NCBI GenBank assembly: GCA_026770595.1
Contig: MU634775.1
Span: 1 to 10,241 of the forward strand
Origin: Ochromonadaceae sp. CCMP2298
Taxonomy: Eukaryota; Sar; Synurophyceae; Ochromonadales; Ochromonadaceae
Direction of reading: 5' to 3'
Length of the DNA: 10,241 bases
Shown: in pieces, positions 1 to 6,310 of the stretch
How positions within the stretch are numbered: position 1 is the stretch's first letter
How the letters are laid out: every line of letters begins with the position of its first letter
Translations under genes and position numbers: made by a program
The notes under the pieces: model-generated
What the model was told of the DNA's origin: nothing
Databases searched by the model: none
What the model saw: the letters and a program-made list of their open reading frames with translations, nothing else

Positions 1-2
1 CA

Positions 3-320
3 CCACCCACCGCTGGGCTGCCTGCTATTAGGAGCTACTGTGTTCGAAATGCGTGGGCCGTACAGTCTTTGTGGGAGGACGTACGGGCTGCTCTTCAGAT
101 CGGCTACCAGGCGTGGGTGACCCGGCTCCCGTGCTTTACCAAGCACCTCAAGCGAATGCTTATGTCTGTGGACCAGACGTATGGCAGCTTCTCACTACAG
201 TTTAAAATGTGGGTTGTTTTGACTGGGCTCTGTAATTTCGGGGACCACTACTGCGGCGATCACACCAACTGCAGCGGTTTCATCTGGTGGGGCACGTGCT
301 CGCTCGGAGACCACACATGA
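3..320 (+). CDS. Coding fragment, possibly the end of a transposase (5' end outside window)
   Basis: An open frame runs from the left edge of the window to a TGA at 318-320, about 105 codons, with no ATG near its beginning, so the gene or exon starts outside the window. Codon third positions are mostly G or C in the first half and the predicted peptide is rich in Trp, Cys and His, which favours real coding sequence over chance. Near the end it reads CGDHTNCSGFIWWGTC, preceded by a basic FTKHLKRML segment. A His/Cys cluster after a basic helix reminds me of the 'FGDHSxCxxWC' region of some Mutator-like transposases, but spacing and order are only loosely similar. It could instead be the last exon of an unknown gene. 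No downstream splice donor is obvious. The product is unrecognised; the transposase idea is an inference from the motif and the repeat-rich surroundings. Confidence 0.35.
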   Translation, partial: PPTAGLPAIRSYCVRNAWAVQSLWEDVRAALQIGYQAWVTRLPCFTKHLKRMLMSVDQTYGSFSLQFKMWVVLTGLCNFGDHYCGDHTNCSGFIWWGTCSLGDHT

Positions 321-432
321 CTGGGCATGCCAGGAAAAGATCGAAAAACTCGGTCCGCCAATGTACACCTTTTGCCTACGTACTGCCATGTTTTGCCCCT
401 GTCGTTATTTTGCAGCAAAAAGTACCCATTTT

Positions 433-755
433 TAAACGCTGGCCGACCTTATGGCTGGAGTAACAGAAAGACTGGCACATTTTATGTAAGCAAAATACTC
501 CAAACAGCGACCAATTTGGTGGCACAGAAAAAAAATAGCAGTTGAGCAAATTCTACCCTCAAAAAAGCCCACTGATCCGAAAAGCAATATTCGTCACTCG
601 GGCTGGAAAGGGGTTTTCCAGCCTCGGGTTTTTAGTGAGACCTTGGTTTTTCCGCCCTCGGGCTGCGCCCTTGGGCTTGGAAACCCTCGGCTCTCACTAA
701 AAACCCTCGGTCTGGAAAGACCCCTGTTCCGCCCTCGGGACGAAATTACTATTTC
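433..755 (+). repeat. Long direct repeat, copy A
   Basis: This block recurs at 1013-1334 with an offset of about 580 bp and only scattered substitutions and one or two small indels. The left third carries a unique-looking stretch (GGCCGACCTTATGGCTG at 441). The right two thirds are the quasi-palindrome listed at 561-773. The copies diverge at their right ends: copy A continues into GGATCAGTGG, while copy B has CTCGCAGTGG. I see no coding frame in it. Confidence 0.9.
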
Positions 756-773
756 GGATCAGTGGCCTTTTTT
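561..773. repeat. Quasi-palindrome A (foldback element)
   Basis: The left arm begins AAAAAAGCCCACTGATCCGA and the right arm ends with its near reverse complement (TTTCGGATCAGTGGCC plus a T run). Inside, GGGTTTTTAGTGAGA at about 627 pairs exactly with TCTCACTAAAAACCC at about 691. Other paired blocks are built from CCTCGG-type words. The centre is GGGCTGCGCCC at about 660-670. The whole is an imperfect inverted repeat of roughly 213 bp. It could be a MITE-like foldback element or the source of a hairpin RNA; no protein is encoded. Confidence 0.85.
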
Positions 774-897
774 CGGGGGTTTTTGATAGGAAACCGAGCC
801 CCGGTTTGGGGTCCTTTCTACTGTTCTATGAAGGTCCCCAAACCGGGGCTCGGTTCCCTATCAAAAAACCCAAAAAAAGGCCACTAATCCGAAAACG
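751..897. repeat. Second foldback between the direct repeats
   Basis: A long hairpin whose core arms (792-811 and 836-855) are perfectly complementary over 20 bp (core AACCGAGCCCCGGTTTGGGG). Pairing continues outward with few mismatches to TTTCGGATCAGTGGCC (753-768) on the left and GGCCACTAATCCGAAA (879-894) on the right. The loop is about 24 nt. Its outer left arm is the same DNA as the right arm of quasi-palindrome A, so the two foldbacks overlap and compete. Confidence 0.85.
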
Positions 898-1012
898 TCT
901 TTATTATTGTATTTGTTCCTTCGGTCGGGACAGGGGGAAAAGGACAGTTTTTGTTTTCCAGGACCTGTTTTTGCAAACTGAAAAAAATTGCTGGCTCGAA
1001 TTTGCGCCTAAT

Positions 1013-1334
1013 TAAATGCTGGCCGACCTTATGGCTGAAGTAACAAAAAGACTGGCACATTTTATGTAAGCAAAATACTCCAAACAGCGACCAATTTGGT
1101 GGTACAGAAAAAAAAGCAGTTGAGCAAATCCGACCCTCAAAAAAGCCCACTGATCCGAAAAGCAATATTCGTCACTCGGGCTGGAAAGGGGTTTTCCAGC
1201 CTTGGGTTTTTAGTGAGACCTTGGTTTTTCCGCCCTCGGGCTGCGCCCTTGGGCTTGGAAAACCTCGGCTCTCGCTAAAAACCCTCGGTCTGGAAAGACC
1301 CCTGTTCCGCCCTCGGGAAGAAATTACTATTTCC
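1013..1334 (+). repeat. Long direct repeat, copy B
   Basis: Near-identical second copy of 433-755, in the same orientation. It contains its own quasi-palindrome from about 1139 (AAAAAAGCCCACTGATCCGA) to about 1333. The right-hand terminal word that pairs in copy A (TTTCGGATCAGTGG) is altered to TTTCCTCGCAGTGG, so the outermost pairing is broken here. The 113 bp between the foldback at 751-897 and this copy are unrelated sequence with no gene visible. Confidence 0.9.
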
Positions 1335-1402
1335 TCGCAGTGGTTATTGTACCAAAAGTTCCCTTTTTTTTTGGCAGCGTTTCAGTAGAAAATTTTTCGG
1401 CC

Positions 1403-1538
1403 TTTCCTTACTGATCCTCTGACAAACTCAACCTGGGAACTTTCTTTTCTTACTGATTTACTGCCAAACCGTTTCTTTTCTTACTGATTTACTGCCAAAT
1501 GGATCATTTTCTTACTGATTTGCTGCCAAATGGATCCT
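1403..1538 (+). repeat. 31-bp tandem repeat upstream of the recombinase gene
   Basis: Three copies with an exact period of 31 bp start at 1446, 1477 and 1508. The conserved core is TTTCTTACTGATTTACTGCC followed by AAA (G for A in the third copy). A decayed fourth copy lies at about 1403-1426. The array ends about 160 bp before the recombinase start codon. Subterminal repeats near a transposase gene are often recombinase-binding sites, so that is one possible role; a promoter role is another. Neither is shown by the sequence. Confidence 0.8.
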
Positions 1539-1638
1539 TTACAGATCCCAGCGACGCTCTAAACTGGGGCTTAGAACTTAAGTACGGACTGTATTGAAGT
1601 ACGGCAGCGTCAGTATTGAAGTAGGCATCGAGCAGCCG

Positions 1639-1652
1639 CTTCTTCCTTGCAG
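1639..1652 (+). other. Possible 3' splice site in the recombinase leader
   Basis: CTTCTTCCTTGCAG is a pyrimidine-rich tract ending in AG, 48 bp before the recombinase ATG. It resembles a 3' splice site, which would make the leader contain an upstream intron. No matching donor was identified, and the in-frame TGA at 1617-1619 shows that coding does not extend further upstream without splicing. Confidence 0.3.
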
Positions 1653-1700
1653 TTGCCGCGGAATCTGGGAGCATGCCGCACAATCTACAGCAAAAGCAAG

Positions 1701-3767
1701 ATGAGCAGCAATACAAGAAGCAAGAGCACCAGGCATGTTCGTGGGCCTCCTCGTGTGCGCCTCTCGAAGTCGACACATATGCCAATGCCAGCGCCTAGGC
1801 CGATGCCTGCGTCGAGAGGGCAGTACAAACATGCCATGGCCGTCGCGGTGGCACTTGATCCCGGCCTCGCTACAAAGATCGCGGCGAATCCGGCTCTCTA
1901 TGCCGAGGACGTCGACATGAACACCGTGGTGGCGGCCGCCAAGGACGGCTTTGATACCGACGACGACGTGCCTGACATCGACAACAACTCCGATTCCGAT
2001 GACGAGGACCTCTTCGACAAGGCGCCCTTGACTCAGTGGTCTCCCGTTCGCTCGCCCAGCCGCCGTGGCCCCGAGCTCCAGCCCGAAGACGCAGACCCTT
2101 TTGTGCTGGTGGGGGTGTTCGAAGACGTGGAAGATGACAACTTCGTGGTGGTGGACGCTGAGCGCGAAGACCAGGCTGCTGACCCTTTCGCTGACCCTTT
2201 CGTGCTGGTCCAGCCCGCGCCCTCCATCGGCTCAGGCTGGGCTTTCGACTTCTTCCCCTACTCAAGTCAGCCCTACTCCCAGCCCGCCGAGGACGCCTCT
2301 TTGGACACCATCAGCATGCAGAGGGACGTGTCTCTGGACCTGCAGGCGCTTATCCTGGCCGACGAGGACGCAGCGGATCCGCCCACGGAGTTCGAGACCT
2401 CCCCATCCCAGCTGCAGTGCGACTGGGGCTGCTCCGATCCGAGTTGGATCTGCTTCAAGATGGTCTTCTTAAGCGCAGCAAGATACGAGGGGAACGTGGT
2501 CGACGTACTCTTCTTCCACGAGCTCCAGGAGGACTGCGAGGAGAAGACCCTGTGCAAGTCCATGATCAAGTACTTCCAAGAGCTCCACGAAGCCGGGTAC
2601 GCGCCAACCACGCTGCGCAGCAAGTTCTCCTGTATTAAGAAGTTCTACCTTCACACTGGGCGCGGCGATCTCTCTCTCGACTGCCCCATCATCGAGAGCA
2701 ACCTGCAGAAGTGGGATAAGACGCACACCATCAAGCAGGCGCGCGTGTTCAATAAGGAGGACTTCGGTAAGTATTGCACTGCTTATACATTACACAAGAC
2801 ACAACTAATCTCTCCTTCAACTTCACTTCTACAGTGAAGCTCTACGCGCTGCCCATAACCCCGACACACGCTCTGTGGCATGCGTTCGCGGCTGTGGGGA
2901 CTGCGATCGCCGGCTGTGGGGACTGCGATCGCCGATCGCTCCTGCGAGATCGCGAACCTCTGCTTCAAGGATGTCAAGCGCTGACAGACGAGGATGGCAT
3001 CTTCGCCTACCACATCGAGTTTGACAGGGCGAAGAAACAGACGAGCACCACATCCGAGCGCGAGGTCGCCATCCTCAAGTGCCCCCTGGGCGTTGCTGCT
3101 CTGGAGAGGTAAGTTACGCTGACGCACTTTCCTCACTTTTCATCCACTCATTCCCCCATTCCCCCATTCCCCCATTCCCCCTTTCCCCACCAGGTACCTC
3201 GCCGCGTTCCCCGTCAAGGACCTCGACCTCCCGGTAAACAGGGATTCCAGGCTCTGGCGAAAGCTAGGGGCGGCGACGTCTACGCGCGAGCTGCATGCCT
3301 CCTGGAAGGCGCAGAACGTGGGCTGCGACACCCTCAAGCACTACAGGAGGGACAACGCCGAGGCGCTGGGGCTGCCGGAGCCCAACGCCTACACTGCTCA
3401 CTGCTGGCGCCGCTCCTCTGCCACGCTGGCGGCCAACGCTGGCCTGTCTCTCGCCCAGATTAAGGCACTGACCGGCCACAAGTCAGACACAGTCGTCCAG
3501 CGCTACATCGACCGCAGCCTGCCGATGATGCTTGATGCGGCCGAGGGGACTTCGATCGGGAAGAAGCGCCCCGCGCCCGACCCCAGCTCCAGCTCCTCCT
3601 CCCGCTCCATCTCCAGCTCCCTCTGCCCCAGCTCCAGCTCCCTCCACCCCAGCTCCAGCTCCTCCTCCCACCCCAGCTCCCACTCCGACGACCGCAGCAT
3701 TTATAACATCAACGTCACCATCACTGGTGACGTGAGCGGCAACCTGGGCCTCTTCCAGAAGGATTAG
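1701..3767 (+). CDS. Crypton-like tyrosine recombinase, three exons, arginine box damaged
   Basis: Exons 1701-2766, 2835-3108 and 3194-3767 join in phase to give 637 residues. The start is the first ATG after an in-frame stop at 1617 and has A at -3. Residues 1-250 are low-complexity and acidic, with DPFVLV twice. About 271-355 is a helical core-binding region ending KQARVFNKEDF. The catalytic domain carries HCWR (His516, Arg519), GHK (His542) and RYI (Tyr551), the nine-residue His-Tyr spacing typical of tyrosine recombinases. The block YTAHCWRRSSATLAANAG resembles Crypton/DUF3504 integrases. AKK in exon 2 may supply the active-site lysine. These enzymes cut and rejoin DNA through the tyrosine to move their element. 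The tail is Ser/Pro-rich, then VTITGDVSG. Oddly, a 22-bp duplication at 2890-2933 and a likely small indel near 2977 put the expected arginine box out of frame, so the product is probably inactive although the ORF is open. Confidence 0.88.
2767..2834 (+). other. Recombinase intron 1 (68 bp)
   Basis: Donor TTCG|GTAAGT, acceptor CACTTCTACAG|TGAAG, phase 1. Splicing joins KEDF to VKLYALP, which reads as a continuous tyrosine-recombinase domain. Unspliced, the frame ends at a stop that coincides with the acceptor (TGA at 2835). Confidence 0.88.
2890..2933 (+). repeat. 22-bp exact tandem duplication in exon 2
   Basis: GGCTGTGGGGACTGCGATCG plus CC is present twice without a gap, at 2890-2911 and 2912-2933. 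Twenty-two bases shift the frame by one. In the frame that would follow without the duplication, the next residues read DRSCEIANLCFKDVK, a good arginine-box match for a tyrosine recombinase. Confidence 0.95.
3109..3193 (+). other. Recombinase intron 2 (85 bp)
   Basis: Donor GAGAG|GTAAGT, acceptor TTTCCCCACCAG|GTACC, phase 2. Inside is a short repeat of ATTCCCCC that supplies the pyrimidine tract. Splicing joins GVAALER to YLAAFPVKDLD. Confidence 0.88.
3580..3685 (+). repeat. CAGCTCC microsatellite-like stretch in the recombinase 3' coding end
   Basis: Repeated CCCAGCTCCAGCTCC-type words code for a Ser/Pro-rich linker between the catalytic domain and the short C-terminal segment. The region is likely length-variable between copies. 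Confidence 0.7.
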
Positions 3768-3774
3768 GTAAGAG
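3764..3774 (+). other. Splice-donor consensus right after the recombinase stop
   Basis: The stop codon TAG (3765-3767) is followed at once by GTAAGAG, making TAG|GTAAGA, a strong donor consensus. If used, it would define an intron in the 3' untranslated region without changing the protein. No acceptor was assigned. Confidence 0.3.
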
Positions 3775-3799
3775 ATAACACAGTAGATATGTAGACACT

Positions 3800-3955
3800 C
3801 TGCAGGCAGCGGGCAGCGACGACGCTGCCTGCAGTAAGAGGTGCTGCTAGAGCATCTATACAACAGTAGAAAGTAGGTATATATGCAGCGGGCAGTGACG
3901 ACGCTGCCTGCAGTAAGAGGTGCTGCTAGAGCATATATACAATAGTAGATAGATA
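3800..3955 (+). repeat. Downstream direct repeat with hairpins
   Basis: Two copies of a roughly 64-bp sequence lie 79 bp apart (GCAGCGGGCAGYGACGACGC onward, then TGCAGTAAGAGGTGCTGC). The first copy forms a perfect 12-bp stem, CTGCAGGCAGCG (3800-3811) with CGCTGCCTGCAG (3823-3834), around an 11-nt loop. The second keeps only a 6-bp stem. A third TGACGCTGCCTG occurs near 3990. This could be the 3' subterminal region of the recombinase element. Confidence 0.8.
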
Positions 3956-4017
3956 GACAGATAACTCAAGAGCAGCCGAGCTTACCCCAATGACGCTGCC
4001 TGTACACAAGAACTACA

Positions 4018-4040
4018 TTGCTTGCTTGCTTGCTTGCTTA
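4018..4040 (+). repeat. Short GCTT tetranucleotide repeat
   Basis: About five units of GCTT, a simple repeat. The same GCTTGCTTGC word opens each unit of the 144-bp array at 4778, which may or may not be coincidence. Confidence 0.7.
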
Positions 4041-4086
4041 ATCATTAACGAGGAGAGAGAGAAACTTAACTACTTAACTTGAAAAT

Positions 4087-4112
4087 AGCCTGCCCTTCGA
4101 ATAGGGCAGGCT
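4087..4112 (+). other. Perfect 10-bp hairpin
   Basis: AGCCTGCCCT (4087-4096) and AGGGCAGGCT (4103-4112) are exact reverse complements with a 6-nt loop. The stem is strong but has no downstream T run, so I do not call it a terminator. It lies between the recombinase 3' region and the GC-rich island. Confidence 0.7.
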
Positions 4113-4131
4113 CTTAAATCGAAAACACGAC

Positions 4132-4287
4132 ATGCCCTACGGCACCGTAATCACTTCCCCCAATACTCAGGCCACCAGCTCACCTCCAGCAGGCCCGCCT
4201 CCGCCACCGCCCCCGCCCCCGCATTCGCCCTCGCCAACGCCGCCGCCGCCGCAGTCACCCGCAAACCATCCTGTGAGAAAAGGGTGA
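4132..4287. other. GC-rich coding-like island, strand uncertain
   Basis: On the plus strand an ATG at 4132 opens a 51-residue proline-rich frame that ends at a TGA (4285-4287) just inside the AT-rich block. On the minus strand, CACCCTTTTCTCACAG (a good 3' splice site) is followed from about 4271 by a 40-residue frame ending GLLEVSWWPEYWGK and a TGA near 4149. Either could be a real exon; the Trp-rich minus-strand end looks slightly more protein-like, and the plus strand is mainly CCG/CCC repeat. GC content falls abruptly at about 4275, so a gene may have been cut here by insertion of the AT-rich block. Confidence 0.25.
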
Positions 4288-4545
4288 GAAAATTTCTATA
4301 AGGATGAAAATCATAATTAAACCAATTTTTTTTTTTTTATAAAATATTTTTCGTGGGCAAAAAATAAACAATCCTAGAGGGTGTAAAAGAGGTGGTTTTT
4401 CACCAAAACTAGTAGGTTTTTGGTGAAAAATCACCTCTTTTACACTCTCCACTCAACCAATATTGTTTTTTTTTGCCCACGAAAAATATTTTATAAAAAA
4501 AAATAGGTTTAATTATGATTTTACCTCTAATGAGAAATTATCTCC
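4285..4545. repeat. AT-rich foldback element
   Basis: A long inverted repeat centred at about 4412. The inner arms pair GTGTAAAAGAGGTGRTTTTT with its reverse complement around ACTAGTA. The outer arms pair AAAATCATAATTAAACC and TATAAAATATTTTTCGTGGG with their complements up to about 4522. Looser pairing reaches the GAGAAAATTTCT-type words at both ends. The arms differ in T-run length and by a short insertion. It is noncoding and most like a MITE or foldback transposon. Confidence 0.9.
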
Positions 4546-4751
4546 CTTTTTTCACACCAAAATTTCTTACCAATTTTTTTCTCACTTTTTTCTTACGAAA
4601 ATGAGAAAATTTCTCACCAAAATTCTCATAATGAGAATTTTTCTCACCCCGCTGAGCATTTTAATACCAAGCTTTCCTTGCTCTCCCTGTCTGCCAGCTG
4701 GGGTTCGCGTATAATGATTGAGAAATCTTCTCATAATGAGAAAATTTCTCC
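4531..4751. repeat. 15-bp palindromes, left cluster
   Basis: Copies of TGAGAAAWTNTCTCA or close variants occur at 4531, 4602, 4632, 4719 and 4737, with a related half-copy at 4284. Each is a 5-bp TGAGA/TCTCA inverted repeat around a 5-nt A/T-rich spacer, though some copies end CC instead of CA. Between them at 4668-4711 is a decayed partial copy of the 144-bp unit. No gene is visible here. Confidence 0.8.
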
Positions 4752-4777
4752 TCCTGCTGAGCATTCGAAAGCACATA

Positions 4778-5209
4778 CAGCTTGCTTGCTCGTCCTGTCT
4801 GCCGGCTGGGGCTCGCGACCCGCTTCCTATCCACCCACAAACACCTAGCTGCCTCTGAACCGATCACAAACACCTACTCCTGGCTATTGCGCCCCGCGCC
4901 TGCAGCCCAGCGAGGCACAGACAGCTTGCTTGCTCGTCCTGTCTGCCGGCTGGGGCTCGCGACCCGCTTCCTATCCACCCACAAACACCTATCTGCCTCT
5001 GAACCGATCACAAACACCTACTCCTGGCTATTGCGCCCCGCGCCTGCAGCCCAGCGAGGCACACACAGCTTGCTTGCTCGTCCTGTCTGCCGGCTGGGGC
5101 TCGCGACCTGCTTCCTATCCACCCACAAACACCTACCTGTCTCTGGGCCGAACAAAAAAACCTACTCCTGGCTATTGCGCCCCGCGCCTGCAGCCCAGCG
5201 AGGCACCGA
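4778..5209 (+). repeat. 144-bp tandem repeat, three copies
   Basis: Units start at exactly 4778, 4922 and 5066 (CAGCTTGCTTGCTCGTCCTG) and differ at only a few positions; the third has the most changes. The unit is GC-rich inside an AT-rich block. Because 144 is a multiple of three, two plus-strand frames stay open across all copies (48 residues per unit), but neither has an ATG or a good start, so I treat them as by-products of the repeat and not as genes. A degenerate partial unit lies upstream at 4668-4711. Confidence 0.95.
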
Positions 5210-5223
5210 GCAAATACTCACAT

Positions 5224-5443
5224 TGAGAAAATTACTCCAATATTGAGAAACAATCTCAGTATGAGCGGTTACACATACAGAGAAAATATCTCAATTTATG
5301 AGAAAATTACTCCACGTGAGGAGCCACAAGTATGGGAAAATATCTCACAAAATGAGATAATTACTCATAGTGAGATTTAAACTCATAGTGAGAAATATCT
5401 CCTCCTCATCTCTAAATGAGTATTTTAGTGAGAAATTTTCTCA
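5224..5443. repeat. Phased array of 15-bp palindromes, right cluster
   Basis: Nine copies of TGAGAAAWTNTCTCA or near variants start at 5224, 5244, 5279, 5299, 5333, 5353, 5371, 5389 and 5429. The steps are 20, 35, 20, 34, 20, 18, 18 and 40 bp: single or double multiples of about 18-20. The flanking bases are mostly conserved while the central five vary within A/T. This looks like a protein-binding array or a degenerate short satellite. It ends where the GC-rich hypothetical gene begins. Confidence 0.85.
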
Positions 5444-5859
5444 GGAAAGTTTGCAGGTGAGTGCTTCTTGGGGAAGGGCTCGACGTCGCCGTCCCTGAAG
5501 GTCAGTCTGCGGACCTTCTTCTTGTACTTCTTCACCAGCCTGGGCATGCCGGCCTCCTCGGGGCCGCGCCAGTTCGTCGTCTTGAGGATGTACTCCAGGT
5601 CGGCCTTGTAAAAAGAGCCCTCCAGTTCGACCCAGTCCACAACGGGCTCGCGCCTTTCCCAGTGCGGGGAGTGGTGCACGATGAGCTGCAGCTCTACCTG
5701 CGTATACCTGCGTCCCTCAAGTAGAAGGGCGCGCTGGGTGAACGTGATGGTCTCAACCGCGTCGGGTACCACCACAACCGCGCCAGATGCTGAGATCTCC
5801 TCGCTCTCGCTCTGCGCCTGCACGGCCCTGCTACGTCCGATGATGTCCTTGTCGCTCAT
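5425..5859 (-). CDS. Hypothetical protein, 144 residues, 3' end probably altered
   Basis: An ATG-started minus-strand frame (MSDKDIIGRSRAV...) of 144 residues with GC-rich third positions and a protein-like composition: an acidic Ser/Glu stretch at about 17-22, a hydrophobic AVVVVPDAV segment, then Trp-containing segments HHSPHWERREPVVDWVELEG and YILKTTNW, and a basic KKYKKKVRR patch. I do not recognise the family and see no signal peptide or membrane segment. The last six residues (PEKISH and stop) are encoded by one 15-bp palindrome of the AT-rich array, so the natural C-terminus may have been replaced when that array arose or inserted. Upstream, quasi-palindrome C begins within 50 bp, leaving little room for a promoter. 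It could be a solitary gene relic or an exon of a larger transposon gene. Confidence 0.5.
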   Translation of the reverse strand: MSDKDIIGRSRAVQAQSESEEISASGAVVVVPDAVETITFTQRALLLEGRRYTQVELQLIVHHSPHWERREPVVDWVELEGSFYKADLEYILKTTNWRGPEEAGMPRLVKKYKKKVRRLTFRDGDVEPFPKKHSPANFPEKISH

Positions 5860-5905
5860 GATGATGATGATTCTCTCGGAGAACGTCGATTATTATGGCT
5901 GTTCA

Positions 5906-6130
5906 GAAAAGCAATATTCGACAACCTCGGCCTGATTTGGCGTTTGGCCTCGGTCTTTGAGTGGGCCCCCCGGTTTTCAGAGCTACGTCCTTGGTTTTTG
6001 CTGCCCCTCGGGCTGCGCCCTCGTGGTGCGCAAAAACCTCGGTCGTGCTCTGAAAACCTCAGGACCCACTCAAAAACCTCGTCTGTAAAACGCCAAATTT
6101 CGGCCTCGGTGCGAAATTACTTATTACTTT
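5906..6130. repeat. Quasi-palindrome C, same family as A and B
   Basis: The left arm starts AAAAGCAATATTCG, a 14-bp word shared with quasi-palindromes A (about 579) and B (about 1157). It pairs with CGAAATTACTTATTACTTTT at the right end. The middle arms pair TTTGAGTGGG with CCCACTCAAA, GGTTTTCAGAGC with GCTCTGAAAACC and CTTGGTTTTTGC with GCAAAAACCTCGG. The centre CCTCGGGCTGCGCCCT is identical or nearly so in all three, although the arms between are largely different. Noncoding. Confidence 0.85.
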
Positions 6131-6248
6131 TTTCCAAGACCAGTTTTTGGCAGAGGCTGAGAGGGGGCAGGGTTACCTTACTGGCGTGTTTCGCGGTTTT
6201 TCGCCCCAAGAAACCCTCAAAGTCCCGGTTTCAAATCATACCCCCCCT

Positions 6249-6310
6249 AAAACCCGGTTTTATTGGGGGGTATGCCCCCCCCCTAAAACCCCCCAATAAA
6301 ACCGGGTTTT
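6249..6310. repeat. Perfect hairpin, 22-bp arms
   Basis: The arms at 6249-6270 and 6289-6310 are exact reverse complements over 22 bp (AAAACCCGGTTTTATT plus six G), with an 18-nt loop. A second nested pairing is possible between CATACCCCCC (6237-6246) and GGGGGGTATG (6265-6274). The right arm abuts the last conserved codons of the Ulp1-like frame, which suggests a foldback insertion or the end of a transposable element. Confidence 0.9.

Noticed and set aside
1870-2265. Arg-rich minus-strand frame of 131 codons
   Set aside because: It is antisense to recombinase exon 1 and has the composition expected from reverse reading of GC-rich codons.
4087-4112. Bacterial-type terminator
   Set aside because: It is a strong stem but has no T run, and the genes around it have introns.
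4782-5246. Open plus-strand frame of 154 codons with three 48-residue repeats
   Set aside because: It starts at a TTG with no ATG, a second frame is equally open, and the repetition follows from the 144-bp DNA unit; no family resemblance.
5224-5443. CRISPR-like array
   Set aside because: Repeats are only 15 bp and palindromic, spacers are 3-5 or about 20 bp, and the context is eukaryotic.
5448-5462. Plus-strand splice donor TTTGCAG|GTGAGT
   Set aside because: It matches the consensus well, but lies antisense to the hypothetical gene and no plus-strand exon ends there.
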